A stretch of DNA of 64,000 bases from Desulforhopalus vacuolatus (lineage in GTDB: Bacteria > Desulfobacterota > Desulfobulbia > Desulfobulbales > Desulfocapsaceae), in assembly GCF_016918505.1 (NCBI RefSeq), contig NZ_JAFFPZ010000014.1, positions 21,366-85,365 of the forward strand. Reading direction: 5' to 3'. This document shows positions 50,988-60,198 of this stretch, one piece after another; positions within the stretch are counted from its first letter, which is position 1, and every line of letters starts with the position of its first letter. The notes under the pieces are model-generated. The model ran no database searches and was not told the DNA's origin. It was given only the letters and a program-made list of their open reading frames with translations. A program made the translations under genes and the position numbers.

Positions 50988-52193
50988 ATGCCAACTACTA
51001 TTTTTGCTATTGACGACAGTGTAGAAGTCCTCTTGTCAATTGGCGCAACACTTGAACCTTACTACGATGTTCGTGTAGCGACATCTGGAGAGGAAGGCCT
51101 GGCCCTGGTAGCAGAAATACATCCAGCACTGATCCTTCTGGACGTTATGATGCCTGGTATTGATGGATATCAGACGTGTTCCCGCATAAAGGAAAACCCT
51201 GCAACGGTAGATATCCCAATTATTTTTCTCACCACCATGCAGGACACCGCTGACAAGATAAAAGGGCTGGAGGTTGGTGGCAGGGATTATATAACGAAAC
51301 CCTTCAGTGGGGGGGAACTCCTGGCGAGAATTCGTACTCAACTGGAAATCAGTTCGCTCACCGACCAGCTCATGAAGGTGAACAGGAATCTGCGGCGAAA
51401 ACAAGCTTTGCTCGAAAATGACCTCAAAGCCGCAGCAGAGATTCAGAAAAGTTTTCTGCCATCTAAACCTCCGAAGGATAATGCCATAGAGGTTGCCTGG
51501 CAATTTCAACCGTGCGATGCTGTAGGTGGCGATATTCTTAATATCTTTCGTTTGGATAAGGATCATTATGGGCTGTATGTCCTCGATGTCTGCGGCCATG
51601 GAGTTCCGGCTGCCATGGTCACTGCCTCTGTCCACCAGCAGTTGCATTCCAATACAGGAATGATTCTTAAGATGAACACCAGTCAGCCACCGTACTACGA
51701 AATAGTGTCTCCTGCAGAAGTCCTGGCTAATCTTGACAAGAGTTACCCTTTGGAGCGATTTGATAAGTATTTTACCATCTCGTATATGGTGCTCAACACC
51801 CGAAATGGACAAATTTTGTACAGTAGCGCCGGTCATCCTCCACCTCTTCTTTTAAAAAATGATGGAGAGCTCCTCATGTTAAAAGAGGGGGGAACGATAA
51901 TTGGCCTGGGAGGAATCCTCCCTTTTGATGAAGGAAAAGCTCAATTGGAACCAGGGGACATCCTTTTCCTCTATACGGATGGACTGCCTGAGTACAGAAA
52001 CGGAGGAGGGGAACTTTTTTCAGATAAACGCTTTCAAATCACAATTGGGGAGCAGAAAGGACGTTCAGCAGAAGAGGCGACTGAGGCTGTGGTCAAGGCT
52101 GTAATCTCCAATTTTGGTGCTGGTATCCCACCTCAGGATGATATCACTCTGCTTGCTGTCAGGTACCTTGGCGGAAGCGGTCAACAAAAATAG
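50988..52193 (+). CDS. Response regulator with PP2C (SpoIIE/RsbU-type) phosphatase output
   Basis: The 401-residue protein has a receiver domain (acidic Asp9 and Asp10, phosphoacceptor Asp52 in LILLDVMMPGIDG, Thr82, Lys104), a coiled-coil linker (about 120-155) and a PP2C-like domain. The PP2C metal sites are VGGDILNIF (179-187), LDVCGHGVPAAM (199-210), LYTDGLPE and QDDITLLAV. It would dephosphorylate the STAS partners when its receiver is phosphorylated by an unseen histidine kinase. It stands between the two biosynthetic blocks. Confidence 0.93.
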   Translation: MPTTIFAIDDSVEVLLSIGATLEPYYDVRVATSGEEGLALVAEIHPALILLDVMMPGIDGYQTCSRIKENPATVDIPIIFLTTMQDTADKIKGLEVGGRDYITKPFSGGELLARIRTQLEISSLTDQLMKVNRNLRRKQALLENDLKAAAEIQKSFLPSKPPKDNAIEVAWQFQPCDAVGGDILNIFRLDKDHYGLYVLDVCGHGVPAAMVTASVHQQLHSNTGMILKMNTSQPPYYEIVSPAEVLANLDKSYPLERFDKYFTISYMVLNTRNGQILYSSAGHPPPLLLKNDGELLMLKEGGTIIGLGGILPFDEGKAQLEPGDILFLYTDGLPEYRNGGGELFSDKRFQITIGEQKGRSAEEATEAVVKAVISNFGAGIPPQDDITLLAVRYLGGSGQQK

Positions 52194-52250
52194 CTACTGA
52201 TTGCGTACGTTACGAATTTCCCCGATTTTTATTCAGAAACTGAGCGGTAT

Positions 52251-53315
52251 ATGAAATTTCTCCATAATATTCTTCTTATGGTTCTCTTGTTTCCTCTGCT
52301 CCAGGGATGTCCTGGGCTCAGCCCCAAACCGACGGCCTTTGGAGAATTAACTCCGCTTCCGACGACAGCCTCCTTTGAAACCTCTCCCCTGAAAAAGACG
52401 AAAGCCTTTGCTGCCGCAGATGTTATTCGTCAGTTTTCAAAGAGCAATAACAGAATCTACCTGCTTGGACCTGGAGATGTCCTCTCCCTCAAGGTCTGGC
52501 GTCGGCCGGAGTTGGATGATGAAACCATGGTGGTCTCGCCGGACGGGACCATAGCCATTGCAAGGATTGGTCTTATTTCTGTAAACAAGAAAAGCCTCAG
52601 AGAGGTTACTGAGGAAGTCGCGACAAAACTTGCCCGCCTCTACGAGAGCCCCGAAGTACATATTGCTGTCAACGAGTACAACAACAACAAGGCCTTTGTC
52701 CTGGGTCGCGTCGTCAAGCCCGGGGTCGTGAGATTTCCCGGCAACGGCACGTTGCTGGAAGCCCTTGCCCTGGCCGGAGGGCTTCCTTACCAGGGCAAGG
52801 AGACCTTTCTTACCAGATGCGCGATTATCAGGGGCAACGACCTTGTCATCTGGATTGACCTCAAGGATCTTTTGCAAAATGGTAATATGGCCTTGAACTG
52901 CGCTATCCAGAACAACGATGTCATCTTTATCCCGGCCGCTGAAGAGGCCATGGTCTATGTCATGGGCGAGGTCGCTAAACCTGGCGCAATTCAGATCAGA
53001 CCAGGTATCAATCTTATTGATGCCATCATGAGGGCAGGTGGTTTCACTAATCACGCCAACCTCGATAAGGTCTACCTGATCCGCCGCAATCAGCAGCAGG
53101 ACGGGACCGTCCGCCAGATCAACCTTGCCCGGATGATTGAAAACGCTCAGTTTGCCGAGAATTTTGTCCTTCAGGATGAGGATATCGTATACCTCAGCCC
53201 CAAAGGGATGCATAAGTTCCGTTACCTGATGGAAGAAATCATGCCTGCGTTTCAGATTCTCTACTTCAGTAATTCAGCTCTTACGGACTATCAGGTACTG
53301 GGAACGAGTGAATAA
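52251..53315 (+). CDS. Polysaccharide export outer-membrane lipoprotein (Wza-like)
   Basis: The 354-residue protein has a lipoprotein signal with LLQGC (Cys20). The polysaccharide-export domain (about 66-145) begins RIYLLGPGDVLSLKVW. SLBB-type domains follow (AFVLGRVVKPGVVRFPGNGTLLEALALAGG, then VYVMGEVAKPGAIQIRPGINLIDAIMRAGGF). Family members form the export channel. There is no obvious C-terminal amphipathic helix of E. coli Wza type. It starts 58 bp after the phosphatase gene. Confidence 0.92.
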   Translation: MKFLHNILLMVLLFPLLQGCPGLSPKPTAFGELTPLPTTASFETSPLKKTKAFAAADVIRQFSKSNNRIYLLGPGDVLSLKVWRRPELDDETMVVSPDGTIAIARIGLISVNKKSLREVTEEVATKLARLYESPEVHIAVNEYNNNKAFVLGRVVKPGVVRFPGNGTLLEALALAGGLPYQGKETFLTRCAIIRGNDLVIWIDLKDLLQNGNMALNCAIQNNDVIFIPAAEEAMVYVMGEVAKPGAIQIRPGINLIDAIMRAGGFTNHANLDKVYLIRRNQQQDGTVRQINLARMIENAQFAENFVLQDEDIVYLSPKGMHKFRYLMEEIMPAFQILYFSNSALTDYQVLGTSE

Positions 53316-55128
53316 TCAAGGGACGGTGAGACAAGTGAAAAAAGATGTGAAGGCAGCAATTGATCAGAAAAACATCAAAAAGGACTCCATGGTCCACAAT
53401 TCAGCAGCGGGGCTTATCGCAACTGCGATCTATCTTGCCAGCCGCCTGCTCATCACACCGTACGTCCTCACCTGCCTTAGTCTTGAGGAGTTTGGCCTCT
53501 GGTCCATCTGCTTTGTCATTCTCTCCTATGTTGCCCTGGGGGCCTTTGGTGTCAATACGGCCTATATCAGGTATTGCGCCCAGTACCTGCGGGAAGGGCA
53601 GCATAACAAGATCAACTCCCTTTTCTCCACCGGCATCATCTGCATGGCTGTACTCTGCTCCCTCTTTGTTCTCGTGCTCTACCTGCTGCTGCCCTTTCTT
53701 CACCAGCTTTTCAATATCGAGCCGGTTCTCAGGCCGCTTGCCTCCTTCATGTTTATCGGCACAGCCCTGATTTTCTGCTTCGATTTGACTGTCGGCTGTT
53801 TCCGCAGTCTCCTGGAGGGTATGCAGCGGCTGGTGATCGTCAATAAGATCACCACCCTGGCGTCGTTTTTCGAGATTGCGGCGATCCTCATTCTCCTTTA
53901 TATGGGTGTTGGCCTGCAGGGCATGCTGTATGCCTATGTCATCCGGACCCTTATTACCACGCTTTTGTGCATGGTTGTCGCCTTCCGCCTGCTGCCTTCT
54001 CTGAGGCTGTCTCCTGCTCTTTTCAACAGGGAACATTTCCAACAGCTTTTCGTCTACGGTGGCAAGATGCAGGTTCTCGGAGGCATTGCCATGTTCCTTT
54101 CATCCCTTGACCGGATGATTATATCTGTTGTAATCGGCCTTTCGGCTGCCGGTCTTTTTGAGATAGGTCGTAAGTTTCCCTACACTGCCAGGAGCGTCTC
54201 CGGGGCGGCTTTCGGAGCTTTTCTTCCAAGAGCCGCGCAACTGGGTGGCGGTTGGGAGAGGGACGAGATCATTACGCCCCGGAAGCGTGCACTGAATTAT
54301 CTGGAGATTATCTTGTTTGCCTTTTTTCTTTCAGTCGTCCCTCTGTTTTTCTGGTGCGGCCTGACGGCACAACAGTTTACCCCGTCCCTCGCCTTTATCC
54401 TGGCGGTATCGGCTGCCGGGATCAGCCTTGTCTTTGGCATAAGAATCCGCAACACGTCGCTTCTCCAGGACCGTATCAATGACCCGCAGATGCGTACGCT
54501 TTATCTCCAGGGAATTCGCCACATCAATATTCTCAACTTTACCCTCTTTCTCTTTCTCCTCCCTGTTGCTCCGGTTTTGATCAGGGCCTGGGTCGGGGAA
54601 GGATATGAGTCAGGAGTGCCTGTGATGATTTTTCTCGCTCTCACCTATATGATTCATCAGGGCACCGGACCTGTGGGGCTGATTTTTCGAGGTATCGACC
54701 GCTCTGGCAGGGAGCTTGAATACCTGCTGGTCCAGCTTGTTCTTGTGCTCGCCTGGCTGCCTGTTGCCGCGCTACAGTACCAACTTACAGGAACAGTGCT
54801 TGCCATCATGGGTTCGACGCTTGCGTCTTCTTTCTTTTTTTTCTGGCGCTCCAATTTTGTTTTTCAGGTGGGCTGGGGGGAATTTGTCCGGAAGACTATG
54901 GTTCCAGGGCTTGTTCCTGCAGCGTCAGCCCTTGTTGTCTACCTGTTGCTTCCGCTCGTTCCGTACAACGGGAGAATTGCCGATGCCGTCACGGTGATTG
55001 CAAGCGGTGTGTTATACCTTGGTCTTACACTTCCCCTGCTCTGGAAGCTTGTTTTAACAGATGACGAACGCGAGACAGCCATGGGCCTTATCCCCTCATT
55101 TCTTCGAAAAACCTCGGCAGCCTCTTGA
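53308..55128 (+). CDS. Polysaccharide flippase, MATE/Wzx superfamily
   Basis: The 606-residue protein has about 14 membrane helices in the pattern of PST/Wzx transporters, with a charged 40-residue N-terminus and a long C-terminal half. It would move the lipid-linked repeat across the inner membrane. The GTG start at 53308 overlaps the export-lipoprotein stop. An ATG at 53389 (MVHNSAAG) is the first internal alternative and sits just before helix 1. Confidence 0.87.
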   Translation: MNNQGTVRQVKKDVKAAIDQKNIKKDSMVHNSAAGLIATAIYLASRLLITPYVLTCLSLEEFGLWSICFVILSYVALGAFGVNTAYIRYCAQYLREGQHNKINSLFSTGIICMAVLCSLFVLVLYLLLPFLHQLFNIEPVLRPLASFMFIGTALIFCFDLTVGCFRSLLEGMQRLVIVNKITTLASFFEIAAILILLYMGVGLQGMLYAYVIRTLITTLLCMVVAFRLLPSLRLSPALFNREHFQQLFVYGGKMQVLGGIAMFLSSLDRMIISVVIGLSAAGLFEIGRKFPYTARSVSGAAFGAFLPRAAQLGGGWERDEIITPRKRALNYLEIILFAFFLSVVPLFFWCGLTAQQFTPSLAFILAVSAAGISLVFGIRIRNTSLLQDRINDPQMRTLYLQGIRHINILNFTLFLFLLPVAPVLIRAWVGEGYESGVPVMIFLALTYMIHQGTGPVGLIFRGIDRSGRELEYLLVQLVLVLAWLPVAALQYQLTGTVLAIMGSTLASSFFFFWRSNFVFQVGWGEFVRKTMVPGLVPAASALVVYLLLPLVPYNGRIADAVTVIASGVLYLGLTLPLLWKLVLTDDERETAMGLIPSFLRKTSAAS

Positions 55129-55145
55129 ACAGGATTACCAAAAGA

Positions 55146-57332
55146 ATGCACATGCCTGAGCGAAAGGCGATAAAACCGATCGACATCTTTGGTTTTATCA
55201 GGAGGTTTGCCTTCAGCATCGTGGTCTGTGCGCTCTTTATTTTCACCATGGTAGCCCCCCTGGCCCTGCTCGCTGAACGTCCGACGTACACCGTGGCGGG
55301 AAAATTGATAATCTATCCGGTAATACCTTCTCTTATCACCAAGTCGGAAGATCCCTCAATCATCAATTTCTTTCACGACTACGTTCGCACCCAGGTGGAA
55401 CGCATGCGCGATGACAGCATTGTTGAGACTGCCATAGAAAAGATGACCAGGAAGGAAAAAGAGGCCTTTTTCCCCCCTTTCCTTGATGAAGTTGGCCGCA
55501 TAAATATGCTGCGCGGGCGGGTCCAGATCAAACCCGTGTCGCGTACCCATATTATTCAGCTCACTCTGACAGGAGGCCGGCAGCTGGGCCTCGCTGGCGC
55601 CCTCAACAGCCTTATGGCAGCCTATCTCGACAAGCTCATGAAGGAAGATGAAAACAAGTATTTCTCCCGCCTCAAATTCCTCAGGGAGAAGCGTGACGGG
55701 ATCGAGCGCGAGGTCATTGACCTGGAAAAGGCCGTCAAGGAGGTCGCCGAAAAGATCAACTCTTCTGCCTTTGTCGAAGACTACAACATGGTGCAGAAGC
55801 AGGTTGAGCAGTTGCAAAAAATCTACCTGCAGCAGATGGCGGTACGGATTGAAAAAGAAAGCAGTTACAACCAGGCTCTGAAAAAAGGTAAGGCGCTCGC
55901 CAGTCTTTCCCTTGCTCCCATGATCGACGAGGTGGTTCTGAAAGACCAGTCGCTTGATTTCACTGCCTCCTGGACCTACCAGCAGCTGCAGAGCTTGCGT
56001 GCCTCCATTGACGGCATCACCAGGGAGAACAAAGATCGGCAGTATGTCGAACAACGGATGGCAGCCATGAAGAAGTACGAGGCTAAACTGGGGGAAGAGG
56101 TGCGCAGTAAGGCCGAGTGGATCCTGACGGGTAAGCGGGATTATGAAATAGAGCGGGAAATTCTTTCCAGCCGAGCCCAGTTTCAGGCGGCCAGCGATAC
56201 CGAAGGCCAGCTCAGGATTCAACTGGAGGCCACAAGGACAAGAGCCAACGAAGTCTCCCTGGGGATCCTCAAGGGCAGCGCCCTTGAAAAGGACCTTTAC
56301 AACAAGCGAGACTTTCTCTTTCGCCTCGACACCAGGATTCTGGAGTTGGAGTCTGAGTCCAGCGCCTCGCAGCGGGTTAGCATCGAGTCCAGGGCTCGTT
56401 TTCCAGAGTCCCCCAGCGGTTCCAACCTGAAAAAACTGCTCATGGGCTGCGTGGCCCTCTCCCTTGCCTTGCCAGGAGGTGTCTTTCTCCTTATCGAATT
56501 GCTCGACAACCGTATTCACCGCCCCCAGGATATCGAGTTTGCGGTGGGCAGCAAGCCGTTGTGGCCCATTTCCATGGCGCCGGAAGGGATTAATTTCCTT
56601 AACATCCTTGAAGAAGCACCGGATCACCGTTGCGCCAAGGCGATCAGAAGCCTTGCGATTAACCTTCTTGTCGAGCATAAACAGCACCAGTCGAAGGTCT
56701 TTCTTTTTAGCGGTGTCAGTCGGAATGTTGGCTCCTGTTCAATCATGCTCAACACCGCCCGTGTGATGCAAAAACAGATTTCTCGCATCCTGCTGATAGA
56801 CGGGGACTATTCAGGTGGCAACCTTTCCAGGATGCTGGAGCTGGCAGATGGCGGCAGGCCGGGGATGGGTGAGTTTCTCGCAGGTGAGGAGCCCTTGGAA
56901 AATTGTCTTTTCCATGAGGGGGAGAGAGGTCTGGATATTATCCCATCCGGCAGGCCCGTCAGCGCCCTGGAGGCCACCAGTCGTAATTTTATCGACCTGG
57001 TGAGCGAGATGCGCGGCAGGTACGATGTGATCTTTGTGTACACCTATCCCATCCTCACCAGCGACCTCACTGAGCTGCTTTGCGGGGTGGCTGACGTGGC
57101 TGTCATAGTCAGCAAAGGTGATACGACCCTGTATAAAGACCTGTATATGACTGCGTCATTTTTCTTCCGTTTAAAAATCAAGGCCCTGGCCCCAGTTCTT
57201 AACTGGGGTGGGACAAAGGAAAAAGATATGGTGAACAATCTCATTGAGGGGGTCCAGAAACGCATGGCCCGACGAGTTGTCAGAAAAAAGCGAGAAAAAG
57301 GTGGGGAGCGGAAAAAGGAGATGAATTCATGA
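55146..57332 (+). CDS. Wzc-like polysaccharide co-polymerase with a degenerate BY-kinase domain
   Basis: The 728-residue protein has a first membrane helix (about 22-44), a long periplasmic region with coiled coils (about 170-395), a second helix (about 425-447) and a cytoplasmic P-loop-type domain. In that domain Walker A reads FSGVSRNVGSCS in place of a GxGKT/S loop, so the lysine is absent. Walker A-prime reads LLIDGDYSGG, and Walker B reads VIFVYTYP instead of DxxP. No C-terminal tyrosine cluster is visible; the tail is Lys/Arg-rich. It probably controls chain length without kinase activity. Start options are ATG 55146, ATG 55152, or a TTG at 55125. Confidence 0.88.
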   Translation: MHMPERKAIKPIDIFGFIRRFAFSIVVCALFIFTMVAPLALLAERPTYTVAGKLIIYPVIPSLITKSEDPSIINFFHDYVRTQVERMRDDSIVETAIEKMTRKEKEAFFPPFLDEVGRINMLRGRVQIKPVSRTHIIQLTLTGGRQLGLAGALNSLMAAYLDKLMKEDENKYFSRLKFLREKRDGIEREVIDLEKAVKEVAEKINSSAFVEDYNMVQKQVEQLQKIYLQQMAVRIEKESSYNQALKKGKALASLSLAPMIDEVVLKDQSLDFTASWTYQQLQSLRASIDGITRENKDRQYVEQRMAAMKKYEAKLGEEVRSKAEWILTGKRDYEIEREILSSRAQFQAASDTEGQLRIQLEATRTRANEVSLGILKGSALEKDLYNKRDFLFRLDTRILELESESSASQRVSIESRARFPESPSGSNLKKLLMGCVALSLALPGGVFLLIELLDNRIHRPQDIEFAVGSKPLWPISMAPEGINFLNILEEAPDHRCAKAIRSLAINLLVEHKQHQSKVFLFSGVSRNVGSCSIMLNTARVMQKQISRILLIDGDYSGGNLSRMLELADGGRPGMGEFLAGEEPLENCLFHEGERGLDIIPSGRPVSALEATSRNFIDLVSEMRGRYDVIFVYTYPILTSDLTELLCGVADVAVIVSKGDTTLYKDLYMTASFFFRLKIKALAPVLNWGGTKEKDMVNNLIEGVQKRMARRVVRKKREKGGERKKEMNS

Positions 57333-58468
57333 AGTATCTGCCGGTTCTTTTTGGATTTCATGCAAGCAACCTCGGCAACAGTCATGTTCCCCTGTCTCTG
57401 TGCCGCTGGTGGAATGAGACGCGGCTGTCATCCAGGCTCTACGTACCGAGCGTGGATGAGGCACATCGCTTTCCCTGGGTGATCCCTGCCGCGAGGGGCA
57501 TCAAGAAAAAGCTCATGTACCGTTTCGGGGACAGCCAGAGTCCACAAAAAGCCGTGATAAAACTCTTTAAGCAGAAAGAGGGCGACGCTGACATCGTCTA
57601 TCTGTGGGCTGCCCTGCCTGTAGAGGTCTTCATTTTTTTCAGGGAAAAGGGGGCAAAGATCGTCATCGAACGAATCAACTGCCACCGGAGAAGCTCCCGG
57701 GATATCCTCCGCCAGGCATACGAATCTCTCGGCCTGCCGGACGCCTGTTCCATAAGTGACAGGGATATCGAGCAGGAAGAGGAAAAACTCGCTTTATGTG
57801 ATGGTATTTTTTGTCCGAGCCCCATGGTAAGCCGGACCATGCTCGAAAACAATGTGCCAGGGGAGAAACTGCTCGCGACCAGTTATGGCTGGGATCCAGC
57901 CCGTTTCCCCGAGCGTGACAAACGAATTCCCAGGAAAGGGCGACCAATTTTTCTTTTTGTGGGTACCCTCTGCGTACGAAAAGGTGTTCCCCTGCTGCTC
58001 AAGGCCTGGCAAGAGGCGAACATTGACGGAGAGCTCATCCTGTGCGGGGGGATTGCCGACGAGATCCGGCAACATTTCGGCAACCTGCTGGAGGGAAAAA
58101 ACGTCCGCTATCTGCCCTATACAAAAAATATTGGAAACCTCTACAAAGAAGCTGATGTCTTCGTTTTTCCAACCCTGGAGGAGGGTGGGCCGATGGTTAC
58201 CTATGAGGCAATGGCCCACTCCATACCCGTCCTGGTGACTGAAATGGGAGCTGGTGCCATTGCCCGTGACCAGCAGGATGGCCTGATCCTCCCAGATCAG
58301 GATATCTCGGCCTGGGTAGAGGGTTTGCGCAGGATGGCAGAAGACCATGATTTGCGAGTTTACCTGGGAGAGCAGGCACGGGTCAGGGCGGGCGAGTTTA
58401 CCTGGGAGCGGACGGCTGCTCAGAGAGCCCGGCTGCTCAGAGACAAATTTCCAACCCTGTGGCGCTGA
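57329..58468 (+). CDS. Family 4-type glycosyltransferase (GT-B)
   Basis: The 379-residue protein has an N-terminal half ending with a short CSISDRDIEQEE stretch. The C-terminal nucleotide-sugar half has FLFVGTLCVRKGVPLLLKAW and the EX7E-type site EEGGPMVTYEAMA (about 293-305). It overlaps the co-polymerase stop by four bases (ATGA). Substrate unknown. Confidence 0.88.
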   Translation: MKYLPVLFGFHASNLGNSHVPLSLCRWWNETRLSSRLYVPSVDEAHRFPWVIPAARGIKKKLMYRFGDSQSPQKAVIKLFKQKEGDADIVYLWAALPVEVFIFFREKGAKIVIERINCHRRSSRDILRQAYESLGLPDACSISDRDIEQEEEKLALCDGIFCPSPMVSRTMLENNVPGEKLLATSYGWDPARFPERDKRIPRKGRPIFLFVGTLCVRKGVPLLLKAWQEANIDGELILCGGIADEIRQHFGNLLEGKNVRYLPYTKNIGNLYKEADVFVFPTLEEGGPMVTYEAMAHSIPVLVTEMGAGAIARDQQDGLILPDQDISAWVEGLRRMAEDHDLRVYLGEQARVRAGEFTWERTAAQRARLLRDKFPTLWR

Positions 58469-58469
58469 T

Positions 58470-58991
58470 ATGAAAAACGAGATGCAGACAATTTCAGCTG
58501 AAGTTCCCGATTGGGCAAGGGAGGCAATCAGGCCAGGCCGTTATGAGCCCTGGAAGAGATTGCTCCGCACCATCCGCGAATACCAAAACCAGGAAGGCTG
58601 GCTGAAGCGACTGATGAGGCCGCTCATTGTCCTCCGCCATCGTTTCTGGTCTGTGGTCTGCGGCAGTGATATTCCCGTTAACGCGCAGATCGGTGGCGGG
58701 GCCATCATTCTTCACCCACAGGGCGTGGTCATCCATCCGGATGTAGTGGTGGGGCCGAACTGTCTGATTTTGCAGCAGGTGACGCTTGGTACCGGACCTG
58801 TACCGGGGCTTCCCAGAATAGGCGGGCATGTGGATATCGGAGCCGGAGCAAAGATCCTCGGTGGTGTGACCATCGGCGACCACGCAAGGATCGGCGCCAA
58901 CGCCGTGGTTCTTGAGAATATACCGCCAGGGGCCACGGCTGTGGGGATTCCAGCACGTATCATCTCAGAAAAGAGGAAGAACGGTGGCTGA
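58470..58991 (+). CDS. Serine acetyltransferase-like hexapeptide acyltransferase, second copy
   Basis: The 173-residue protein has a short helical N-terminus and left-handed helix repeats with the CysE-type triad region GGGAIILHPQGVVIHPDVVVG, QQVTLGTG, GAGAKILGGVTIGDHARIGANAV and VGIPARII. The ATG at 58470 is one base after the preceding stop. It is a second such acyltransferase in the locus, next to glycosyltransferases, and probably decorates a sugar. Confidence 0.88.
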   Translation: MKNEMQTISAEVPDWAREAIRPGRYEPWKRLLRTIREYQNQEGWLKRLMRPLIVLRHRFWSVVCGSDIPVNAQIGGGAIILHPQGVVIHPDVVVGPNCLILQQVTLGTGPVPGLPRIGGHVDIGAGAKILGGVTIGDHARIGANAVVLENIPPGATAVGIPARIISEKRKNGG

Positions 58992-60198
58992 GAAAAAACG
59001 AAAAGATATATGCCTCATGTACGCCGCAGGCCCCGGGGACGTGGTCAAGACCTTTCAGTCCTGGAATTCAGGGAAGGAGGATCTCCATCAGGTAGCAGTT
59101 ACCTATTCGGGGCAGTTTTTTCAGGCCTGCAGGGAACTGGGCGTCAGAGGCGTGGCCGTCTCCTCGAACCCGAGAATTGACACGTTTAAGACCGACCAGT
59201 TCGTCGTCGAGAACAGGCCCAAATGGTCAGGGGGAGGAGAGGCACAGCAGGCCACTGGCATCAAGTACCACCTTCAGCAACTTTCCTACGCGAAAAGACT
59301 GGTCCAGACCGCGAAAAAGCAGAGGGCGGACGTCCTTATCGCCGCCGAGAGCACGGGCCACCTTTTTGCCCTTGACTGGTACAGCCCCGGAGATTTGGCC
59401 ATCGTTCCCACTATTCACTGTACCCTCTGGCCCAAATTCAGCCCTGTGAGTGCCAGGCAACGGCTGCTTAATTTTTTCAACCGCAGTTTGTTTACCAGGC
59501 GGGCTCCGGGGATACTTTGCATCTCTGAAGACATCCGGAGTCAGCTCCAGCTGATCGGAGGAAATCGACTCCGGCCAGTGCACCGCTTCTATCCCTGCTA
59601 TCGCCGGGAAACCTTTGAATCGATTCGAAAGCCTGTCTATTACGGCAATACATTCCATATTCTTTTTGCTGGCAGGTTGGAGGTAAACAAAGGTATTTTT
59701 GATCTTGTCGAGATCTGCACCAGGCTGAAAGGTGAGTGTAAAAACAGGATCATCTGGGATATTGCCGGGGATGGTTCCCAGGAGGATGAACTGCGCCGAC
59801 TGGTCACAGAAAGAGGCATTGCTGATATCTTTCGTGTCCACGGTTATTGCCATCGGTCGAAGATGCTGGAGCTCATCCAAAACTCCCATGCGTTCATCGT
59901 TCCTACACGAATGGAGTTTGAAGAGGGGTTTAACAAGGTGGTGGCCGAATCTATCCTCAACAACCGCCCGGTTCTCACTTCCGCCGTCTGCCCGGCTATT
60001 GACGATGTCAGGGCGGCTGTGGTAGAGGCAAGACCAGACAATGTTGATGACTATTGCCGGGGGGTGAAACGACTGGTTGAGGATGCAGCGTTCTATCAGG
60101 AGAAAGTCTCCGCCTGCCAGACGGTCCAGGAGCAGTTCTACGATCAGTCGAACAGCTGGCGCGAAAAACTCAAGCTCGTGGTGGAGGATATTCTCTAA
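58984..60198 (+). CDS. Family 4-type glycosyltransferase (GT-B), second
   Basis: The 404-residue protein has FHILFAGRLEVNKGIFDLV, IAGDGSQEDEL, VHGYCHRSKMLELIQNS and the EX7E-type EEGFNKVVAES. I chose the GTG at 58984, which follows agaggaaga and overlaps the acyltransferase end by 8 bp. An ATG at 58912 lies inside that gene. Its final base is the first of the polymerase gene. Confidence 0.88.
   Translation: MAEKKRKDICLMYAAGPGDVVKTFQSWNSGKEDLHQVAVTYSGQFFQACRELGVRGVAVSSNPRIDTFKTDQFVVENRPKWSGGGEAQQATGIKYHLQQLSYAKRLVQTAKKQRADVLIAAESTGHLFALDWYSPGDLAIVPTIHCTLWPKFSPVSARQRLLNFFNRSLFTRRAPGILCISEDIRSQLQLIGGNRLRPVHRFYPCYRRETFESIRKPVYYGNTFHILFAGRLEVNKGIFDLVEICTRLKGECKNRIIWDIAGDGSQEDELRRLVTERGIADIFRVHGYCHRSKMLELIQNSHAFIVPTRMEFEEGFNKVVAESILNNRPVLTSAVCPAIDDVRAAVVEARPDNVDDYCRGVKRLVEDAAFYQEKVSACQTVQEQFYDQSNSWREKLKLVVEDIL

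Noticed and set aside
55356..56687. A 443-codon minus-strand frame inside the Wzc-like gene.
   Set aside because: It is antisense to a co-polymerase with clear architecture; a shadow frame.
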